64,000 bases of DNA. It comes from Kosakonia oryziphila (GTDB lineage Bacteria > Pseudomonadota > Gammaproteobacteria > Enterobacterales > Enterobacteriaceae). The stretch is taken from contig NZ_FMBC01000005.1 in NCBI RefSeq assembly GCF_900094795.1, forward strand, positions 1 through 64,000, written 5' to 3'. The translations under genes were made by a program, and so were the position numbers. Below, piece after piece: positions 10,346-19,853 of the stretch (positions are counted from its first letter, which is position 1; every line of letters starts with the position of its first letter). Under the pieces are notes generated by a model. The model made no database searches and was not told where the DNA came from. It saw nothing but the letters and a program-made list of their open reading frames with translations.

Positions 10346-11212
10346 TCAATACCTGTTAGAAAGTTTAATACCTTCTTCAAGCGGAATCTCTGGCTTCCAT
10401 CCGGGAAGAATCATTAAATTATTAGCGGGATGCATAACTTCTCTTTCACGATATTCTCGCCCACCCCAGTTGATATTTAACTGACACTGATTAGCAGATT
10501 CGTATATTTTGGCCAACTCTTTTAGTGAAACTGCGTTTTCTGAATATAAACCGAAAGAAGTAATATAACTCTCACTTTGTTTGCATAGCATATCCACAGC
10601 AATGCCATAGGCCCGGCAAATATCATCAATATGGATGAGATCAATCATCTGTTCACCAGGTGACATATCCAACTTTTCTTGGGTTTTCGCCAATCGGTCC
10701 AACAAAGAGATTAATTTTCCTCGGGAGTCACTAGGTCCATAAGAATCATAAATTTTCAGCGTAATGCAGCTAAATCCCTTCGCCATTACATAATATTTGA
10801 CAATATCTTCAAATGATTGCTTCGTCGCGGCATAAAGATTTACCGGATTGTATTCCTCAGAATCATAATGTTGCCACGATGTACCCGTATTGATCAGTCT
10901 GGTAACACCATTTTCTGCCATAGCTTCTAGTAACTGAGTTGGGAAGAGAATATTACTGCTAATCAGGTTATGGATATCTTCGTATTTATGCGCAGCTAAA
11001 AACAGGGACGCAATATGTACGACACAATCGGGTTTAATAAATCCTATAAGTGACTTTAGATTATCATCGGTTAATAGATGGTAATGGAGTTCCGGATTGA
11101 GCACCTGGATTTCTCGTCTCACCAGACCATGGACTTCATGGCCCTGGCTGAGTAAATACTTCATTACAGCGTTACCAATATATCCCGTCACACCAGTCAG
11201 TAATATTTTCAT
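10346..11212 (-). CDS. NAD(P)-dependent SDR reductase, likely CDP-4-keto-3,6-dideoxyhexose 4-reductase (AscF/Abe-like)
   Basis: Extended short-chain dehydrogenase of 288 residues. It has the dinucleotide-binding GVTGYIG (residues 7-13), the active-site NTGTSW near 109-113, and the catalytic YxxxK pair Tyr127 and Lys131. GPSDSRGKLI and SPGEQMIDLIHIDD follow the pattern I recall from abequose and paratose synthases, which reduce the 4-keto group of CDP-4-keto-3,6-dideoxyglucose. Because an RmlC-like epimerase gene lies immediately upstream, the better fit is AscF, which reduces the C5-epimerised intermediate to CDP-ascarylose. Only 6 bp separate the two genes. The enzyme family is firm; the exact product is inference. 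Confidence 0.72.
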   Translation of the reverse strand: MKILLTGVTGYIGNAVMKYLLSQGHEVHGLVRREIQVLNPELHYHLLTDDNLKSLIGFIKPDCVVHIASLFLAAHKYEDIHNLISSNILFPTQLLEAMAENGVTRLINTGTSWQHYDSEEYNPVNLYAATKQSFEDIVKYYVMAKGFSCITLKIYDSYGPSDSRGKLISLLDRLAKTQEKLDMSPGEQMIDLIHIDDICRAYGIAVDMLCKQSESYITSFGLYSENAVSLKELAKIYESANQCQLNINWGGREYREREVMHPANNLMILPGWKPEIPLEEGIKLSNRY

Positions 11213-11218
11213 ATAAAC

Positions 11219-11755
11219 TCAAAATGGGCTATTAAACTCAGAAAAGGTAGAATGTTTAGTATCTCGGTCTGAAATGACTGGTGCGCTTACAGGCCAGTTA
11301 TAACCAAAACTGTCCCACCGAATGCCGCAGTCTTTCATTGGATCATGAACGGTGCTGGTTTTATATACCATTACACTATTATCTTCTAATGAAAGAAAAC
11401 CATGCGCAATACCTCTAGGGAGGAATAATGCCCTGGCATTTTCACCACTCAGTTCTATTCCCATCGACTGTCCGTAAGTTGGAGAGTTCTTTCTGATATC
11501 AAGGAATACATCCAGCACGCTTCCATTCATGCAATAAACCAGTTTTTCATGGTCAGAGGGTGGCAACTGGAAATGCATGCCTCTTAATACATCTTTTCTG
11601 GAGACAGAATAAAACTCTTCTGCAAGATCTATCTTGATACCGTTTTCTTCAAATATATTCTTGTGGTAGGTTTTGACGAATCCACCGCGTACATCCATAA
11701 ATTTTGAAGATTCAATCAGAAAACAGCCAGGGAATTGGAGTTCTGTTATTTTCAT
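11219..11755 (-). CDS. RmlC-like cupin epimerase, likely CDP-4-keto-3,6-dideoxyglucose 5-epimerase (AscE-like)
   Basis: 178 residues with the RmlC-type cupin fold. Conserved catalytic positions are present: His61 in LRGMHFQ, Tyr131 in MVYKTS, and Asp163 late in the protein. LPRGIAHGFLSLED is the usual barrel signature. A separate, better-matching RmlC sits at 15992-16540, so this copy is unlikely to serve rhamnose synthesis. Lying between ddhC and the SDR reductase, it matches the place of AscE in the Yersinia ascarylose pathway, where it inverts C5 of the CDP-4-keto-3,6-dideoxyhexose. Alternatives are a paralogous dTDP-sugar epimerase or a 3-epimerase for another deoxy sugar. Confidence 0.75.
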   Translation of the reverse strand: MKITELQFPGCFLIESSKFMDVRGGFVKTYHKNIFEENGIKIDLAEEFYSVSRKDVLRGMHFQLPPSDHEKLVYCMNGSVLDVFLDIRKNSPTYGQSMGIELSGENARALFLPRGIAHGFLSLEDNSVMVYKTSTVHDPMKDCGIRWDSFGYNWPVSAPVISDRDTKHSTFSEFNSPF

Positions 11756-11803
11756 AGAAATAATAAGAGAGCGTTAGCTCTCTTATTTCCTTAGTAGGGA
11801 TGA

Positions 11804-13117
11804 TTAGAAATTCAGACCAAAGAACTCTTCGAATTTAGAGACAACATAATCCAGATGTTCTTTTGTCAGGCCTGGATAAATACCGATCCAGAAAGTCTGA
11901 TTCATAATGCGGTCAGTATTGGTTAACTCACCGACAACACGATATTTCACATTTGCAAAATATGGCTGGCGGGTAAGGTTACCTGCGAATAGTAAGCGGG
12001 TACCGATTTTTGCGTCATCAAGGAATTTCACCAGGTCAACGCGCGTAACACCACTGGTCTCTTTGAGCGTAATCGGGAAACCAAACCACGACGGATCCGA
12101 TTTTTCAGTAGCTTCCGGTAATTCCAGAAACTCCGCACAAGACTGAAGACCTTGTTTGAGATAAGCAAAGTTCTCTTTACGCAGACGAACAAATTCATCA
12201 ATGCGTTCCAACTGCGCCAGACCACACGCTGCCTGCATATCGGTAATTTTGAGGTTATAACCCAGATGAGAATAGGTATATTTGTGATCATAGCCGAACG
12301 GCAGCGAACCCAGTTGATGACCGAAGCGCTTACCACAGGTATTATCACAGCCCGGTGCGCAGTAGCAATCACGGCCCCAGTCGCGGAAAGATTCAATCAG
12401 CTTTTTCAGCTCAGGAGATTTGGTGAATACCGCGCCGCCCTCACCCATCGTGATATGGTGAGCAGGATAGAAACTTACGGTACCGATATCACCGAAGGTA
12501 CCGACCATTTTGCCATCATAAGTCGTACCAAGTGCATCGCAGCAGTCTTCAATCAGCCACAGATTATATTTATCGGCAATACGGCGAACTTCCGTCAGAT
12601 CGAAGGCGTTACCCAGCGTATGGGCAATCATGATAGCCTTGGTTTTATCTGATACTGCCGCTTCAATCAGTTTCGAATCGACGTTATAAGTCGGGATATC
12701 AACATCGATAAATACCGGAATTAAACCATTCTGGATCGTCGGGTTAACGGTGGTAGGGAACCCCGCAGCGACTGTAATTACTTCATCACCCGGTTTTAGG
12801 GCGCGGTCACCCAATTTTGGCGACGTCAATGCAGTTAATGCCAGCAGGTTTGCTGAAGAGCCTGAAGTGGTAGTCAGAACATACGGGACACCAATGAACT
12901 CACCCAGTTTTTTTTCAAAAGCATCGTTAAAACGGCCCGTAGTTAACCAACCATCCAACGATGCTTCTACCATCAATTGAAGCTCTTTTGCACCGATCAC
13001 TTTGCCAGAAGGCGGTACGACACTGCTGCCAGCAACAAACGGCTTTGGATTTAACGCTTCGTCAGCATATTGGGCAACTAGTTGAGAGATTTGCTCACGC
13101 AGGTTATTTGCGCTCAT
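11804..13117 (-). CDS. ddhC: CDP-4-keto-6-deoxy-D-glucose 3-dehydrase (E1)
   Basis: PMP-dependent, iron-sulfur enzyme (also called RfbH or AscC) that removes the C3 hydroxyl of CDP-4-keto-6-deoxyglucose together with the reductase DdhD. The 437 residues form the aspartate aminotransferase fold, but the PLP-binding lysine is replaced by histidine: His220 in [13 protein letters not shown], the hallmark of this dehydrase. The [2Fe-2S] ligands follow the known C-x57-C-x1-C-x7-C pattern at Cys193, Cys251, Cys253 and Cys261. The gene follows ddhB by about 20 bp in the ddhDABC order found in Salmonella and Yersinia. Confidence 0.96.
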   Translation of the reverse strand: MSANNLREQISQLVAQYADEALNPKPFVAGSSVVPPSGKVIGAKELQLMVEASLDGWLTTGRFNDAFEKKLGEFIGVPYVLTTTSGSSANLLALTALTSPKLGDRALKPGDEVITVAAGFPTTVNPTIQNGLIPVFIDVDIPTYNVDSKLIEAAVSDKTKAIMIAHTLGNAFDLTEVRRIADKYNLWLIEDCCDALGTTYDGKMVGTFGDIGTVSFYPAHHITMGEGGAVFTKSPELKKLIESFRDWGRDCYCAPGCDNTCGKRFGHQLGSLPFGYDHKYTYSHLGYNLKITDMQAACGLAQLERIDEFVRLRKENFAYLKQGLQSCAEFLELPEATEKSDPSWFGFPITLKETSGVTRVDLVKFLDDAKIGTRLLFAGNLTRQPYFANVKYRVVGELTNTDRIMNQTFWIGIYPGLTKEHLDYVVSKFEEFFGLNF

Positions 13118-13137
13118 CGCTTTTTCCTGTTAGTCAA

Positions 13138-14217
13138 TTATTTCAAAGAGGTTTTCATGTATTCGCTGATTTCGTTCCGTGAACAAGCAAGCATATCTTC
13201 ACCAGCAATCCATGCTTTATGCCATTTAACAATACGCTGCAGCGTTTCAACTAAATTCCAGCGCGGCTGCCATCCCAGGCGCATACGCGCTTTGGAACAG
13301 TCGAGTTTTAGATAGTGAGCCTCATGTGGATGCTCATTACCGTCCAACAGCCACGCTGCATCGTCTCCCCAAATTTTCACCATGGTTTCAACGATAAACT
13401 GCACGGGCATTGCATCATCTTCGCGTGGTCCAAAGTTCCAGCCCTCAGCGAAAGCAGGACCTTCCTTATACAACCGCTGGGCGATAGTGATGTAGCCAGA
13501 CAGAGGTTCAAGCACATGCTGCCACGGGCGAATAGCGTGTGGGTTGCGGATAATAACAGTTTGATTGTTCTCAAACGAACGCAAAATATCCGGAATCAAA
13601 CGATCTTTCGCCCAGTCACCACCGCCAATCACGTTACCCGCGCGCACGGAAGCGAGAGCAACCCCGTGTTTTGCATAGTCTTTTTCATTAAAAAACGAGT
13701 TTCTGTAGGCAGAGGCTACTAACTCAGCGCATCCTTTACTGTTTGAGTAAGGATCGTAACCTCCCATTGCCTCGTGCTCACGATAGCCCCAGACCCATTC
13801 GCGGTTTTCGTAGCATTTGTCACTGGTAATATTGACGATCGCCTTTACGCCACCCACGCGTTTAACCGCTTCCAGCAAATGGACTGTGCCCATTACATTG
13901 GTCGAATAGGTCTCGATAGGCTCATCGTAGGAGAGTCTGACTAGCGGCTGCGCGGCCATATGAAAGACGATTTCAGGCCTGAACGCACTGATTGCCGCAT
14001 GTAACTGATCAAAGTTACGAATATCACCAATCGTTGAATCAATCAGATCGTCGACGGCTGCACTTTCATATAAAGAGGGCTCAGTAGGAGGATTCAGCGA
14101 ATACCCCTTAAGCACCGCACCCATCGATTGCAGCCAGAGCGTTAACCATGAGCCTTTAAACCCAGTATGACCAGTGATAAAGACTCGTTTACCTTTCCAG
14201 AATGATGCGTCAATCAT
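13138..14217 (-). CDS. ddhB: CDP-glucose 4,6-dehydratase
   Basis: SDR enzyme (RfbG) that converts CDP-D-glucose to CDP-4-keto-6-deoxy-D-glucose, the branch intermediate for CDP-linked 3,6-dideoxyhexoses. The 359 residues include GHTGFKGSW (residues 16-24) for NAD binding, the active-site TSDKCYENRE near 131-140, and the catalytic Tyr157 and Lys161 in YSNSKG. The sequence RAGNVIGGGDWAKDRLIPD is typical of the family. The ATG at 14217 is 3 bp after the ddhA stop, so the two genes are translated together. Confidence 0.97.
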   Translation of the reverse strand: MIDASFWKGKRVFITGHTGFKGSWLTLWLQSMGAVLKGYSLNPPTEPSLYESAAVDDLIDSTIGDIRNFDQLHAAISAFRPEIVFHMAAQPLVRLSYDEPIETYSTNVMGTVHLLEAVKRVGGVKAIVNITSDKCYENREWVWGYREHEAMGGYDPYSNSKGCAELVASAYRNSFFNEKDYAKHGVALASVRAGNVIGGGDWAKDRLIPDILRSFENNQTVIIRNPHAIRPWQHVLEPLSGYITIAQRLYKEGPAFAEGWNFGPREDDAMPVQFIVETMVKIWGDDAAWLLDGNEHPHEAHYLKLDCSKARMRLGWQPRWNLVETLQRIVKWHKAWIAGEDMLACSRNEISEYMKTSLK

Positions 14218-14220
14218 CTT

Positions 14221-14994
14221 TTACTCCCACGTTTTCCAGGGAGCATTTCCTTTTTCCCAAAGACCTTCCAGATAAGTTTTATCACGAAGGGTATCCATCG
14301 GCTGCCAGAAACCAGGATGCTCAAACGCCATTAACTCGCCCTCTTCAGCAAGCTGCATTAGCGGTTCTTGTTCCCATGTCGTCGCATCATTTTCGATAAG
14401 ATCGATAACAGACGGGTGCAGAACGAAGAACCCACCGTTGATCATGGCACCATCGCCTTTCGGTTTTTCTTTAAACGAACGAACCTGGCGATTCTGAATA
14501 TCCAGAGCACCAAAACGGCCTGGCGGGAAAGTAGCGGTCAGCGTGGCTTTTTTACCATGTTTACGGTGGAAATCGATCGTCGCGCTAATATCCAAATCAG
14601 ATACGCCATCGCCGTAAGTAAACAGAAAAGCCTCATCCTCTTTGACATAATCGCGTACACGTTTCAGGCGTCCGCCTGTCATTGAGGCTTCACCAGTATC
14701 AACGAGTGTGACGTTCCAGGGTTCTACACGCTTCTGATGAACTTCCATGCGGTTTTCTGCCATATGAAAAGTCACATCGGACATATGCAGAAAATAGTTG
14801 GCGAAATACTCTTTAATGACATATCCCTTGTATCCGCAGCAAATAACAAAATCACGGATACCGTGAGCAGAATACATTTTCATGATATGCCATAAAATCG
14901 GTTTACCACCGATTTCAACCATGGGTTTTGGTTTTAATACGGTCTCTTCACTTAAACGTGTACCCAACCCACCGGCTAAAATAACGGCTTTCAT
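14221..14994 (-). CDS. ddhA: Glucose-1-phosphate cytidylyltransferase
   Basis: First step of the CDP-sugar pathway: CTP + glucose-1-phosphate to CDP-glucose + PPi (RfbF). The 257 residues begin [18 protein letters not shown], with the nucleotidyltransferase P-loop, followed by [23 protein letters not shown] (metal-binding Asp) and [12 protein letters not shown]. The ATG at 14994 gives the family length. A longer in-frame start at 15039 would add 15 residues not typical of the family and would overlap ddhD. It is one of four adjacent ddh genes. Confidence 0.96.
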   Translation of the reverse strand: MKAVILAGGLGTRLSEETVLKPKPMVEIGGKPILWHIMKMYSAHGIRDFVICCGYKGYVIKEYFANYFLHMSDVTFHMAENRMEVHQKRVEPWNVTLVDTGEASMTGGRLKRVRDYVKEDEAFLFTYGDGVSDLDISATIDFHRKHGKKATLTATFPPGRFGALDIQNRQVRSFKEKPKGDGAMINGGFFVLHPSVIDLIENDATTWEQEPLMQLAEEGELMAFEHPGFWQPMDTLRDKTYLEGLWEKGNAPWKTWE

Positions 14995-15010
14995 CTCTTT
15001 ATCCTCTGTC

Positions 15011-15985
15011 TTATTTTGATACGGTAAACGCGTCCGCATAAAAGTGTTTAGCCAGCAATCCCAATGTCATCAGATCCTTTCGGCTCGCTTCGATCATCAC
15101 GGGTGAACCACAAGCATAAACATCGAAATCCGCTAAGTTTTCGAAGTCTTCCACGACCGCATTGTGAACAAAACCTTTACGTCCTTGCCAGTTGCTTTCT
15201 TCACCTGAGACCACAGGAATAAAATGGATATCAGGATTCGCATCAGCCCATTGCTGAGGTAAAGACGAATAGAAATGCGCTGAATGCTGCATTCCCCAAT
15301 AGATATAGATCTTCCGTTGCGTATTTTCGGCAATCAGCGATTCAACCATCGCTTTTACCGGAGCGAAACCAGTGCCTCCGGCGATAAATATTACCGGGCG
15401 CTCGTTTTTACGGATAAAAAATGTTCCGCACGGACCTTCAATTCGCATCAATGTATTTGCTGCAAGCCCGCCAAAAATTAACTGGCTCATTTGACCATCA
15501 GGCACATTGCGAATGTGTAATTCAATGCCCTCTTTTTCATTGGCATTGGCAATTGAGTAACTGCGCGTTACTCCTTGATACTGCAAATTAATATACTGAC
15601 CCGGTAAGTAGTTAATCTGTGCTGTCGGCGGGAAACGCAGCAGCAACTTGATCACATCCGCAGAAACCTTTTCTGCGCTAGCCACTTTACATGGGGTGAT
15701 TTTTTTAACCTGCCCGGCTAGTTCAGGATAATACGTTGCCTGTAGCGATATATCGCTCTGGGGGCGGCAACTACATGTCAGAATATTATTTCCGGCAGTA
15801 ATAACCTGGCCCGCAGCATCAATGACTTCCCCTGCAATTAGTCCGGCTTCGCAAATACCACAACTACCGTTTTTACAACTGTGTTCAAGGGGGATACCTG
15901 AATCCAGGGCAGAATCAAGCAGCGTTTTCTCACTGTCACCTTCAAAGGCGATATCAGCAGGGAATATTTTAATTACATGTGACAC
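15011..15985 (-). CDS. ddhD: CDP-6-deoxy-delta-3,4-glucoseen reductase (E3)
   Basis: NADH-dependent FAD/[2Fe-2S] reductase (RfbI, AscD) that delivers electrons to DdhC for C3 deoxygenation. The 324 residues comprise an N-terminal plant-type ferredoxin domain (about 1-90) with Cys37, Cys42, Cys45 and a fourth ligand at Cys71 or Cys73, then an FAD domain with YLPGQYINL and RSYSIAN, and a C-terminal NADH domain with [14 protein letters not shown] and YACGSPVM. It lies between rmlC and ddhA, marking the switch from the dTDP-rhamnose block to the CDP-dideoxyhexose block. Confidence 0.96.
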   Translation of the reverse strand: MSHVIKIFPADIAFEGDSEKTLLDSALDSGIPLEHSCKNGSCGICEAGLIAGEVIDAAGQVITAGNNILTCSCRPQSDISLQATYYPELAGQVKKITPCKVASAEKVSADVIKLLLRFPPTAQINYLPGQYINLQYQGVTRSYSIANANEKEGIELHIRNVPDGQMSQLIFGGLAANTLMRIEGPCGTFFIRKNERPVIFIAGGTGFAPVKAMVESLIAENTQRKIYIYWGMQHSAHFYSSLPQQWADANPDIHFIPVVSGEESNWQGRKGFVHNAVVEDFENLADFDVYACGSPVMIEASRKDLMTLGLLAKHFYADAFTVSK

Positions 15986-15991
15986 GGACAG

Positions 15992-16540
15992 TTACTCGAA
16001 AAATTTCGCTGAGGTAAATGAAGGCGCCACCGCATCTTTGCCAGAGAGCTCAGGCTCTGCGGCTAGCGGCCACGCAATATTCAATTCAGGATCGTTCCAG
16101 ATGATACTGCTTTCTGACTGCGGGCAGTAATAATTGGTGGTTTTATAAACAAATTCAGCACTATCGCTTAACACAACAAATCCATGTGCGAAACCTTCAG
16201 GGATCCACAATTGACGCTTATTTTCCGCTGACAAATGTACGCCAACCCACTGCCCAAATGTCGGCGAGCTTTTGCGAACATCTACGGCAACATCAAAAAC
16301 TTCCCCTGCTACAGCACGCACCAGTTTCCCCTGTGCATGAGGAGCTAACTGATAATGCAGACCACGCAAAACCCCTTTTTTGGATTTAGAGTGATTGTCC
16401 TGCACGAATTGTACTTTATGCCCAACCGCCTCTTCAAACTGACGCTGGCTAAAGCTTTCAAAGAAAAAGCCGCGATCATCGCCAAAAACCTTTGGCTCAA
16501 AAATTAATACATCCGGGATCGCAGTCTCAACGATTTTCAT
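15992..16540 (-). CDS. rmlC: dTDP-4-dehydrorhamnose 3,5-epimerase
   Basis: Third step of dTDP-L-rhamnose synthesis, inverting C3 and C5 of dTDP-4-keto-6-deoxyglucose. The 182 residues match RmlC along their length: DDRGFFFESF, QDNHSKSKKGVLRGLHYQ with catalytic His62, IPEGFAHGF, and Tyr132 in FVYKTTNYY. The gene starts 2 bp after the rmlA stop and is followed within 6 bp by ddhD, so it is cotranscribed with both pathways. It is distinct from the RmlC-like protein at 11219-11755. Confidence 0.96.
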   Translation of the reverse strand: MKIVETAIPDVLIFEPKVFGDDRGFFFESFSQRQFEEAVGHKVQFVQDNHSKSKKGVLRGLHYQLAPHAQGKLVRAVAGEVFDVAVDVRKSSPTFGQWVGVHLSAENKRQLWIPEGFAHGFVVLSDSAEFVYKTTNYYCPQSESSIIWNDPELNIAWPLAAEPELSGKDAVAPSFTSAKFFE

Positions 16541-16542
16541 TT

Positions 16543-17421
16543 TTAGTGACCTTTAACCATTCTTAACAGATATTGACCGTAAGCATTTTTTTTCAGCGGC
16601 TCAGCCAGTTTTTTAACCTGCTCTGCATCAATGAAATTCTTACGATAGGCAATTTCTTCCGGGCAGGAAACCTTAAGTCCCTGACGAGCTTCAATGGTTT
16701 GAATAAAGTTACTGGCTTCAATCAAACTCTGATGAGTGCCGGTATCCAGCCACGCGTAACCACGTCCCATCATCGCCACGGACAAACGCCCCTGTTCCAT
16801 ATAAAGGCGGTTAATGTCGGTAATCTCCAGCTCACCGCGCGGAGAAGGCTTTAGACTTTTCGCCAACGCAACCACATCATTATCGTAAAAATAGAGGCCG
16901 GTCACCGCATAATTACTTTTCGGTTCCTGTGGCTTCTCTTCCAGGCTAACAGCAGTACCTTCACTATCAAACTCGACGACACCATAGCGTTCAGGATCGG
17001 TAACATGATAAGCAAAAACAGTCGCACCACTTTCCTTATTAACCGCTGTATCCATCAGTTTCGGCAAATCATGGCCATAGAAAATATTGTCACCCAGCAC
17101 CAGTGCGCAAGGATCGTTACCAATAAATTCTTCGCCGAGGATAAATGCCTGCGCCAGCCCGTCCGGACTTGGCTGAACTTTATAGTGCAGGCTTAATCCC
17201 CACTGGCTGCCATCACCAAGCAACTGTTCAAAGCGGGGGAGATCCTGCGGCGTGCTGATGATCAGGATATTGCGAATCCCGGCCAGCATTAGTGTGGATA
17301 GGGGATAATAGATCATTGGCTTATCGTAAATCGGTAACAGTTGTTTACTCACAGCCATTGTTACCGGATACAAACGGGTTCCCGAACCACCCGCCAGTAT
17401 GATTCCTTTACGTGTTTTCAT
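16543..17421 (-). CDS. rmlA: Glucose-1-phosphate thymidylyltransferase
   Basis: First step of dTDP-rhamnose synthesis: dTTP + glucose-1-phosphate to dTDP-glucose. The 292 residues carry the nucleotidyltransferase signature [11 protein letters not shown] (11-21), the [16 protein letters not shown] segment and LGDNIFYG with the metal-binding aspartate. The C-terminal [14 protein letters not shown] and EEIAYR segments are standard for RmlA. Relatives are feedback-inhibited by dTDP-rhamnose. Gene order here is rmlB-D-A-C. Confidence 0.97.
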   Translation of the reverse strand: MKTRKGIILAGGSGTRLYPVTMAVSKQLLPIYDKPMIYYPLSTLMLAGIRNILIISTPQDLPRFEQLLGDGSQWGLSLHYKVQPSPDGLAQAFILGEEFIGNDPCALVLGDNIFYGHDLPKLMDTAVNKESGATVFAYHVTDPERYGVVEFDSEGTAVSLEEKPQEPKSNYAVTGLYFYDNDVVALAKSLKPSPRGELEITDINRLYMEQGRLSVAMMGRGYAWLDTGTHQSLIEASNFIQTIEARQGLKVSCPEEIAYRKNFIDAEQVKKLAEPLKKNAYGQYLLRMVKGH

Positions 17422-17469
17422 TTCGTATTCCCGCGCAAAAATGCCTGCCCAGAGGGCATTTTTAAGAAG

Positions 17470-18369
17470 TTAATTTGATGTTGCAGCAAAGAGCTCAGCA
17501 AGCATACGTTTTACGCCGTTCTCCCATGGCGGCAGAACAAGACCGAATTCACGCTGGAATTTTTCTGTGTTGAGCCGCGAATTACCTGGACGCTTCGCTG
17601 GAGTTGGATAATCTGCTGTAGCAATCGGGTTGACTTTATTAAGCGCCAGCGTTAAACCCGCTTTCCGCGCCTCGTCAAACACCATTTGCGCAAAGGCATA
17701 CCAGGTTGTAGTTCCCGCAGAAACCAGGTGGTAAAGCCCGGCGACCTCCGGTTTACTCATTGCAGTACGAATCGCATGTGCCGTACAGTCGGCGAGTAAT
17801 TCAGCACCAGTTGGCGCACCATACTGATCATCGATAATGGAGAGTTCTTCGCGGTCTTTTGCCAGTTTGAGCATTGTTTTAGCGAAGTTATTGCCTTTGC
17901 CCGCGTAGACCCAACTGGTACGGAAAATAAGATGATGGGGACAATGTTGTTGGACGGCTTTTTCCCCCGCCAGCTTGGTCTCGCCATAGACATTCAGCGG
18001 CGCAGCGAGATCCGTTTCACACCAGGGTTTATCGCCGGTACCAGGGAAAACATAATCCGTCGAGTAGTGCACCAGCCAGCCGCCGATCGCGCCAACTTCA
18101 CGCGCAATTGCCTCGACACTGGTTGCATTCAGCAATTGAGCAAAATCACGCTCTGATTCCGCCTTATCCACGGCAGTGTGCGCAGCCGCATTCACCACCA
18201 CATCAGGGCGAATACGGCGAACGGTTTCGGCCACCTCGTTCGGCTTACTGAAATCACCACAATACTCAGTAGAGTTAACATCAACAGCAATCACATTACC
18301 AAGGGGTGCCAGCGCACGTTGCAGCTCCCAACCAACCTGTCCCGTTTTACCGAATAACAAAATATTCAT
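17470..18369 (-). CDS. rmlD: dTDP-4-dehydrorhamnose reductase
   Basis: Last step of dTDP-L-rhamnose synthesis, reducing the 4-keto group with NAD(P)H. The 299-residue protein has the nucleotide-binding FGKTGQVGWEL, the active-site STDYVFPG with Thr104 and Asp105, and the catalytic Tyr128 and Lys132 in YGETKLAGE. The ATG lies 2 bp beyond the rmlB stop. The product supplies the predicted WbaN-like rhamnosyltransferase of this locus. Confidence 0.97.
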   Translation of the reverse strand: MNILLFGKTGQVGWELQRALAPLGNVIAVDVNSTEYCGDFSKPNEVAETVRRIRPDVVVNAAAHTAVDKAESERDFAQLLNATSVEAIAREVGAIGGWLVHYSTDYVFPGTGDKPWCETDLAAPLNVYGETKLAGEKAVQQHCPHHLIFRTSWVYAGKGNNFAKTMLKLAKDREELSIIDDQYGAPTGAELLADCTAHAIRTAMSKPEVAGLYHLVSAGTTTWYAFAQMVFDEARKAGLTLALNKVNPIATADYPTPAKRPGNSRLNTEKFQREFGLVLPPWENGVKRMLAELFAATSN

Positions 18370-18371
18370 GA

Positions 18372-19454
18372 TTAACGCTTCTCGTAATTCTGTTCGATCC
18401 AGCTTTTATATGCGCCGCTTTTAACGTTCTCAACCCAATGCTGATTATCGAGGTACCACTGCACTGTCTTACGGATACCTGACTCAAAGGTTTCCTGCGG
18501 TTTCCAGCCCAGTTCGCGACTGATTTTTCCGGCGTCAATAGCGTACCGCCTGTCGTGACCAGGACGATCGGTAACATAGGTGATTTGATCACGATAAGAA
18601 CCGTTCTTGGGCACGATCTCATCGAGTAAATCACAGATCGTATAAACAACATCGAGGTTCTGTTTTTCGTTATGGCCGCCAATGTTATAGGTTTCACCGG
18701 CCACACCCTGAGTCACCACGGTATAGAGCGCACGGGCGTGATCTTCAACGTACAGCCAGTCGCGGATTTGGTCGCCTTTGCCGTAGATGGGCAACGGTTT
18801 ACCTTCAAGCGCATTAAGAATCACCAGCGGGATCAATTTTTCAGGGAAGTGGTAAGGGCCGTAGTTATTGGAACAGTTGGTGACAATAGTAGGCATACCA
18901 TAGGTACGTAACCAGGCGCGAACCAGATGATCGCTGGAGGCTTTTGATGCGGAATAAGGGCTGCTCGGCGCATAGGCCGTTTTTTCAGTAAACAGCGGTA
19001 ACGGCTGACCTTGCGGCTGCTCATCAGGATGTGGCAGATCGCCGTAAACTTCATCTGTCGAGATATGATGAAAACGGAATGCTTTTTTTGCCGCATCGGT
19101 CAGCGAGGACCAATACGCACGAACCGCTTCCAGCAATACGTAAGTGCCTATGATATTGGTTTCAATAAAGGTCGCAGGCCCGGTGATAGAACGGTCAACA
19201 TGGCTTTCCGCAGCCAGATGCATGACTGCATCTGGCTTATGCTCGTTCAGGATACGCGCCATTTCTGCTGCATTGCAAATATCCACATGCTCAAAAAAAT
19301 AACGTTCACTATCCGAGACATCTGTAAGTGATTGAAGATTTCCTGCATAGGTCAATTTATCGACATTAACCACAGAATCTTGTGTGCTATTAATAATATG
19401 ACGAACCACTGCAGAGCCAATAAAGCCTGCGCCACCGGTAACCAATATTTTCAC
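18372..19454 (-). CDS. rmlB: dTDP-glucose 4,6-dehydratase
   Basis: Second step of dTDP-rhamnose synthesis. The 360 residues include [10 protein letters not shown] (7-16), the catalytic triad region STDEVYGDL with Thr133, Asp134 and Glu135, and Tyr167 with Lys171 in YSASKASS. It is the first gene of the O-antigen operon. The JUMPStart/ops element lies about 75 bp upstream of its ATG, so transcription of the whole operon is expected to depend on RfaH antitermination. Confidence 0.98.
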   Translation of the reverse strand: MKILVTGGAGFIGSAVVRHIINSTQDSVVNVDKLTYAGNLQSLTDVSDSERYFFEHVDICNAAEMARILNEHKPDAVMHLAAESHVDRSITGPATFIETNIIGTYVLLEAVRAYWSSLTDAAKKAFRFHHISTDEVYGDLPHPDEQPQGQPLPLFTEKTAYAPSSPYSASKASSDHLVRAWLRTYGMPTIVTNCSNNYGPYHFPEKLIPLVILNALEGKPLPIYGKGDQIRDWLYVEDHARALYTVVTQGVAGETYNIGGHNEKQNLDVVYTICDLLDEIVPKNGSYRDQITYVTDRPGHDRRYAIDAGKISRELGWKPQETFESGIRKTVQWYLDNQHWVENVKSGAYKSWIEQNYEKR

Positions 19455-19530
19455 GAGAATTATCCGTACTTGCTATGCAATATTTTGAACTATATGAACG
19501 GGCGAGAGAGATCAGCCAAATAATTTCAGG

Positions 19531-19569
19531 CACGCTACCGCCCCAGGCTCTTCAGCTACCTGTTAACTG
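19531..19569 (-). promoter_or_regulatory. JUMPStart element with ops site (RfaH recruitment), O-antigen operon
   Basis: On the minus strand the 3' end of this stretch reads GGCGGTAGCGTG (19531-19542), exactly the ops core that pauses RNA polymerase and recruits RfaH. It is preceded by the CAGGTAGCTG...AGCCTGGG arms of the conserved 39-bp JUMPStart sequence. It sits in the 399-bp gap between galF and rmlB (19455-19853), which otherwise holds the galF terminator and presumably the operon promoter; I could not assign the -35 and -10 boxes. Confidence 0.93.
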
Positions 19570-19750
19570 ATTGAAACTATCTTCTATATCTGCTGTTAAT
19601 GCGTATCATTAACACAATTTCTATTTTGCCATCCGGCACAAAATGCTAAGCGGGTATTTTCTACCGAAACAGCCCCTGAAACAAGGAAAATTCTTAGTCC
19701 TGGTCGTACAAAAATCCCGCAAAAACACTATTTTACTTCTTGATTTTACA

Positions 19751-19820
19751 GTAAAAATAAATAAGGCAGTAAGAATAACCTGAGAATAAAACTCCTCATA
19801 GCGACTCTTTACTGCCTTAT
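19751..19820 (-). terminator. Probable terminator downstream of galF
   Basis: A perfect 12-bp inverted repeat, ATAAGGCAGTAA (19761-19772) and TTACTGCCTTAT (19809-19820), encloses a 36-nt loop. On the minus strand the second arm is followed by a U-rich stretch (TTATTTTTACTG). It begins about 33 bp after the galF stop and would separate galF transcription from the O-antigen operon. The long loop is unusual for an intrinsic terminator. Confidence 0.6.
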
Positions 19821-19853
19821 AAACTAGCTCTGCAACAGCAACGTTTTAATTGC

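Noticed and set aside
11219-11755. Second copy of rmlC for rhamnose
   Set aside because: A full rmlC is already in the rml block, and this copy is linked to ddhC and a 4-reductase, so a role in the CDP pathway is more likely.
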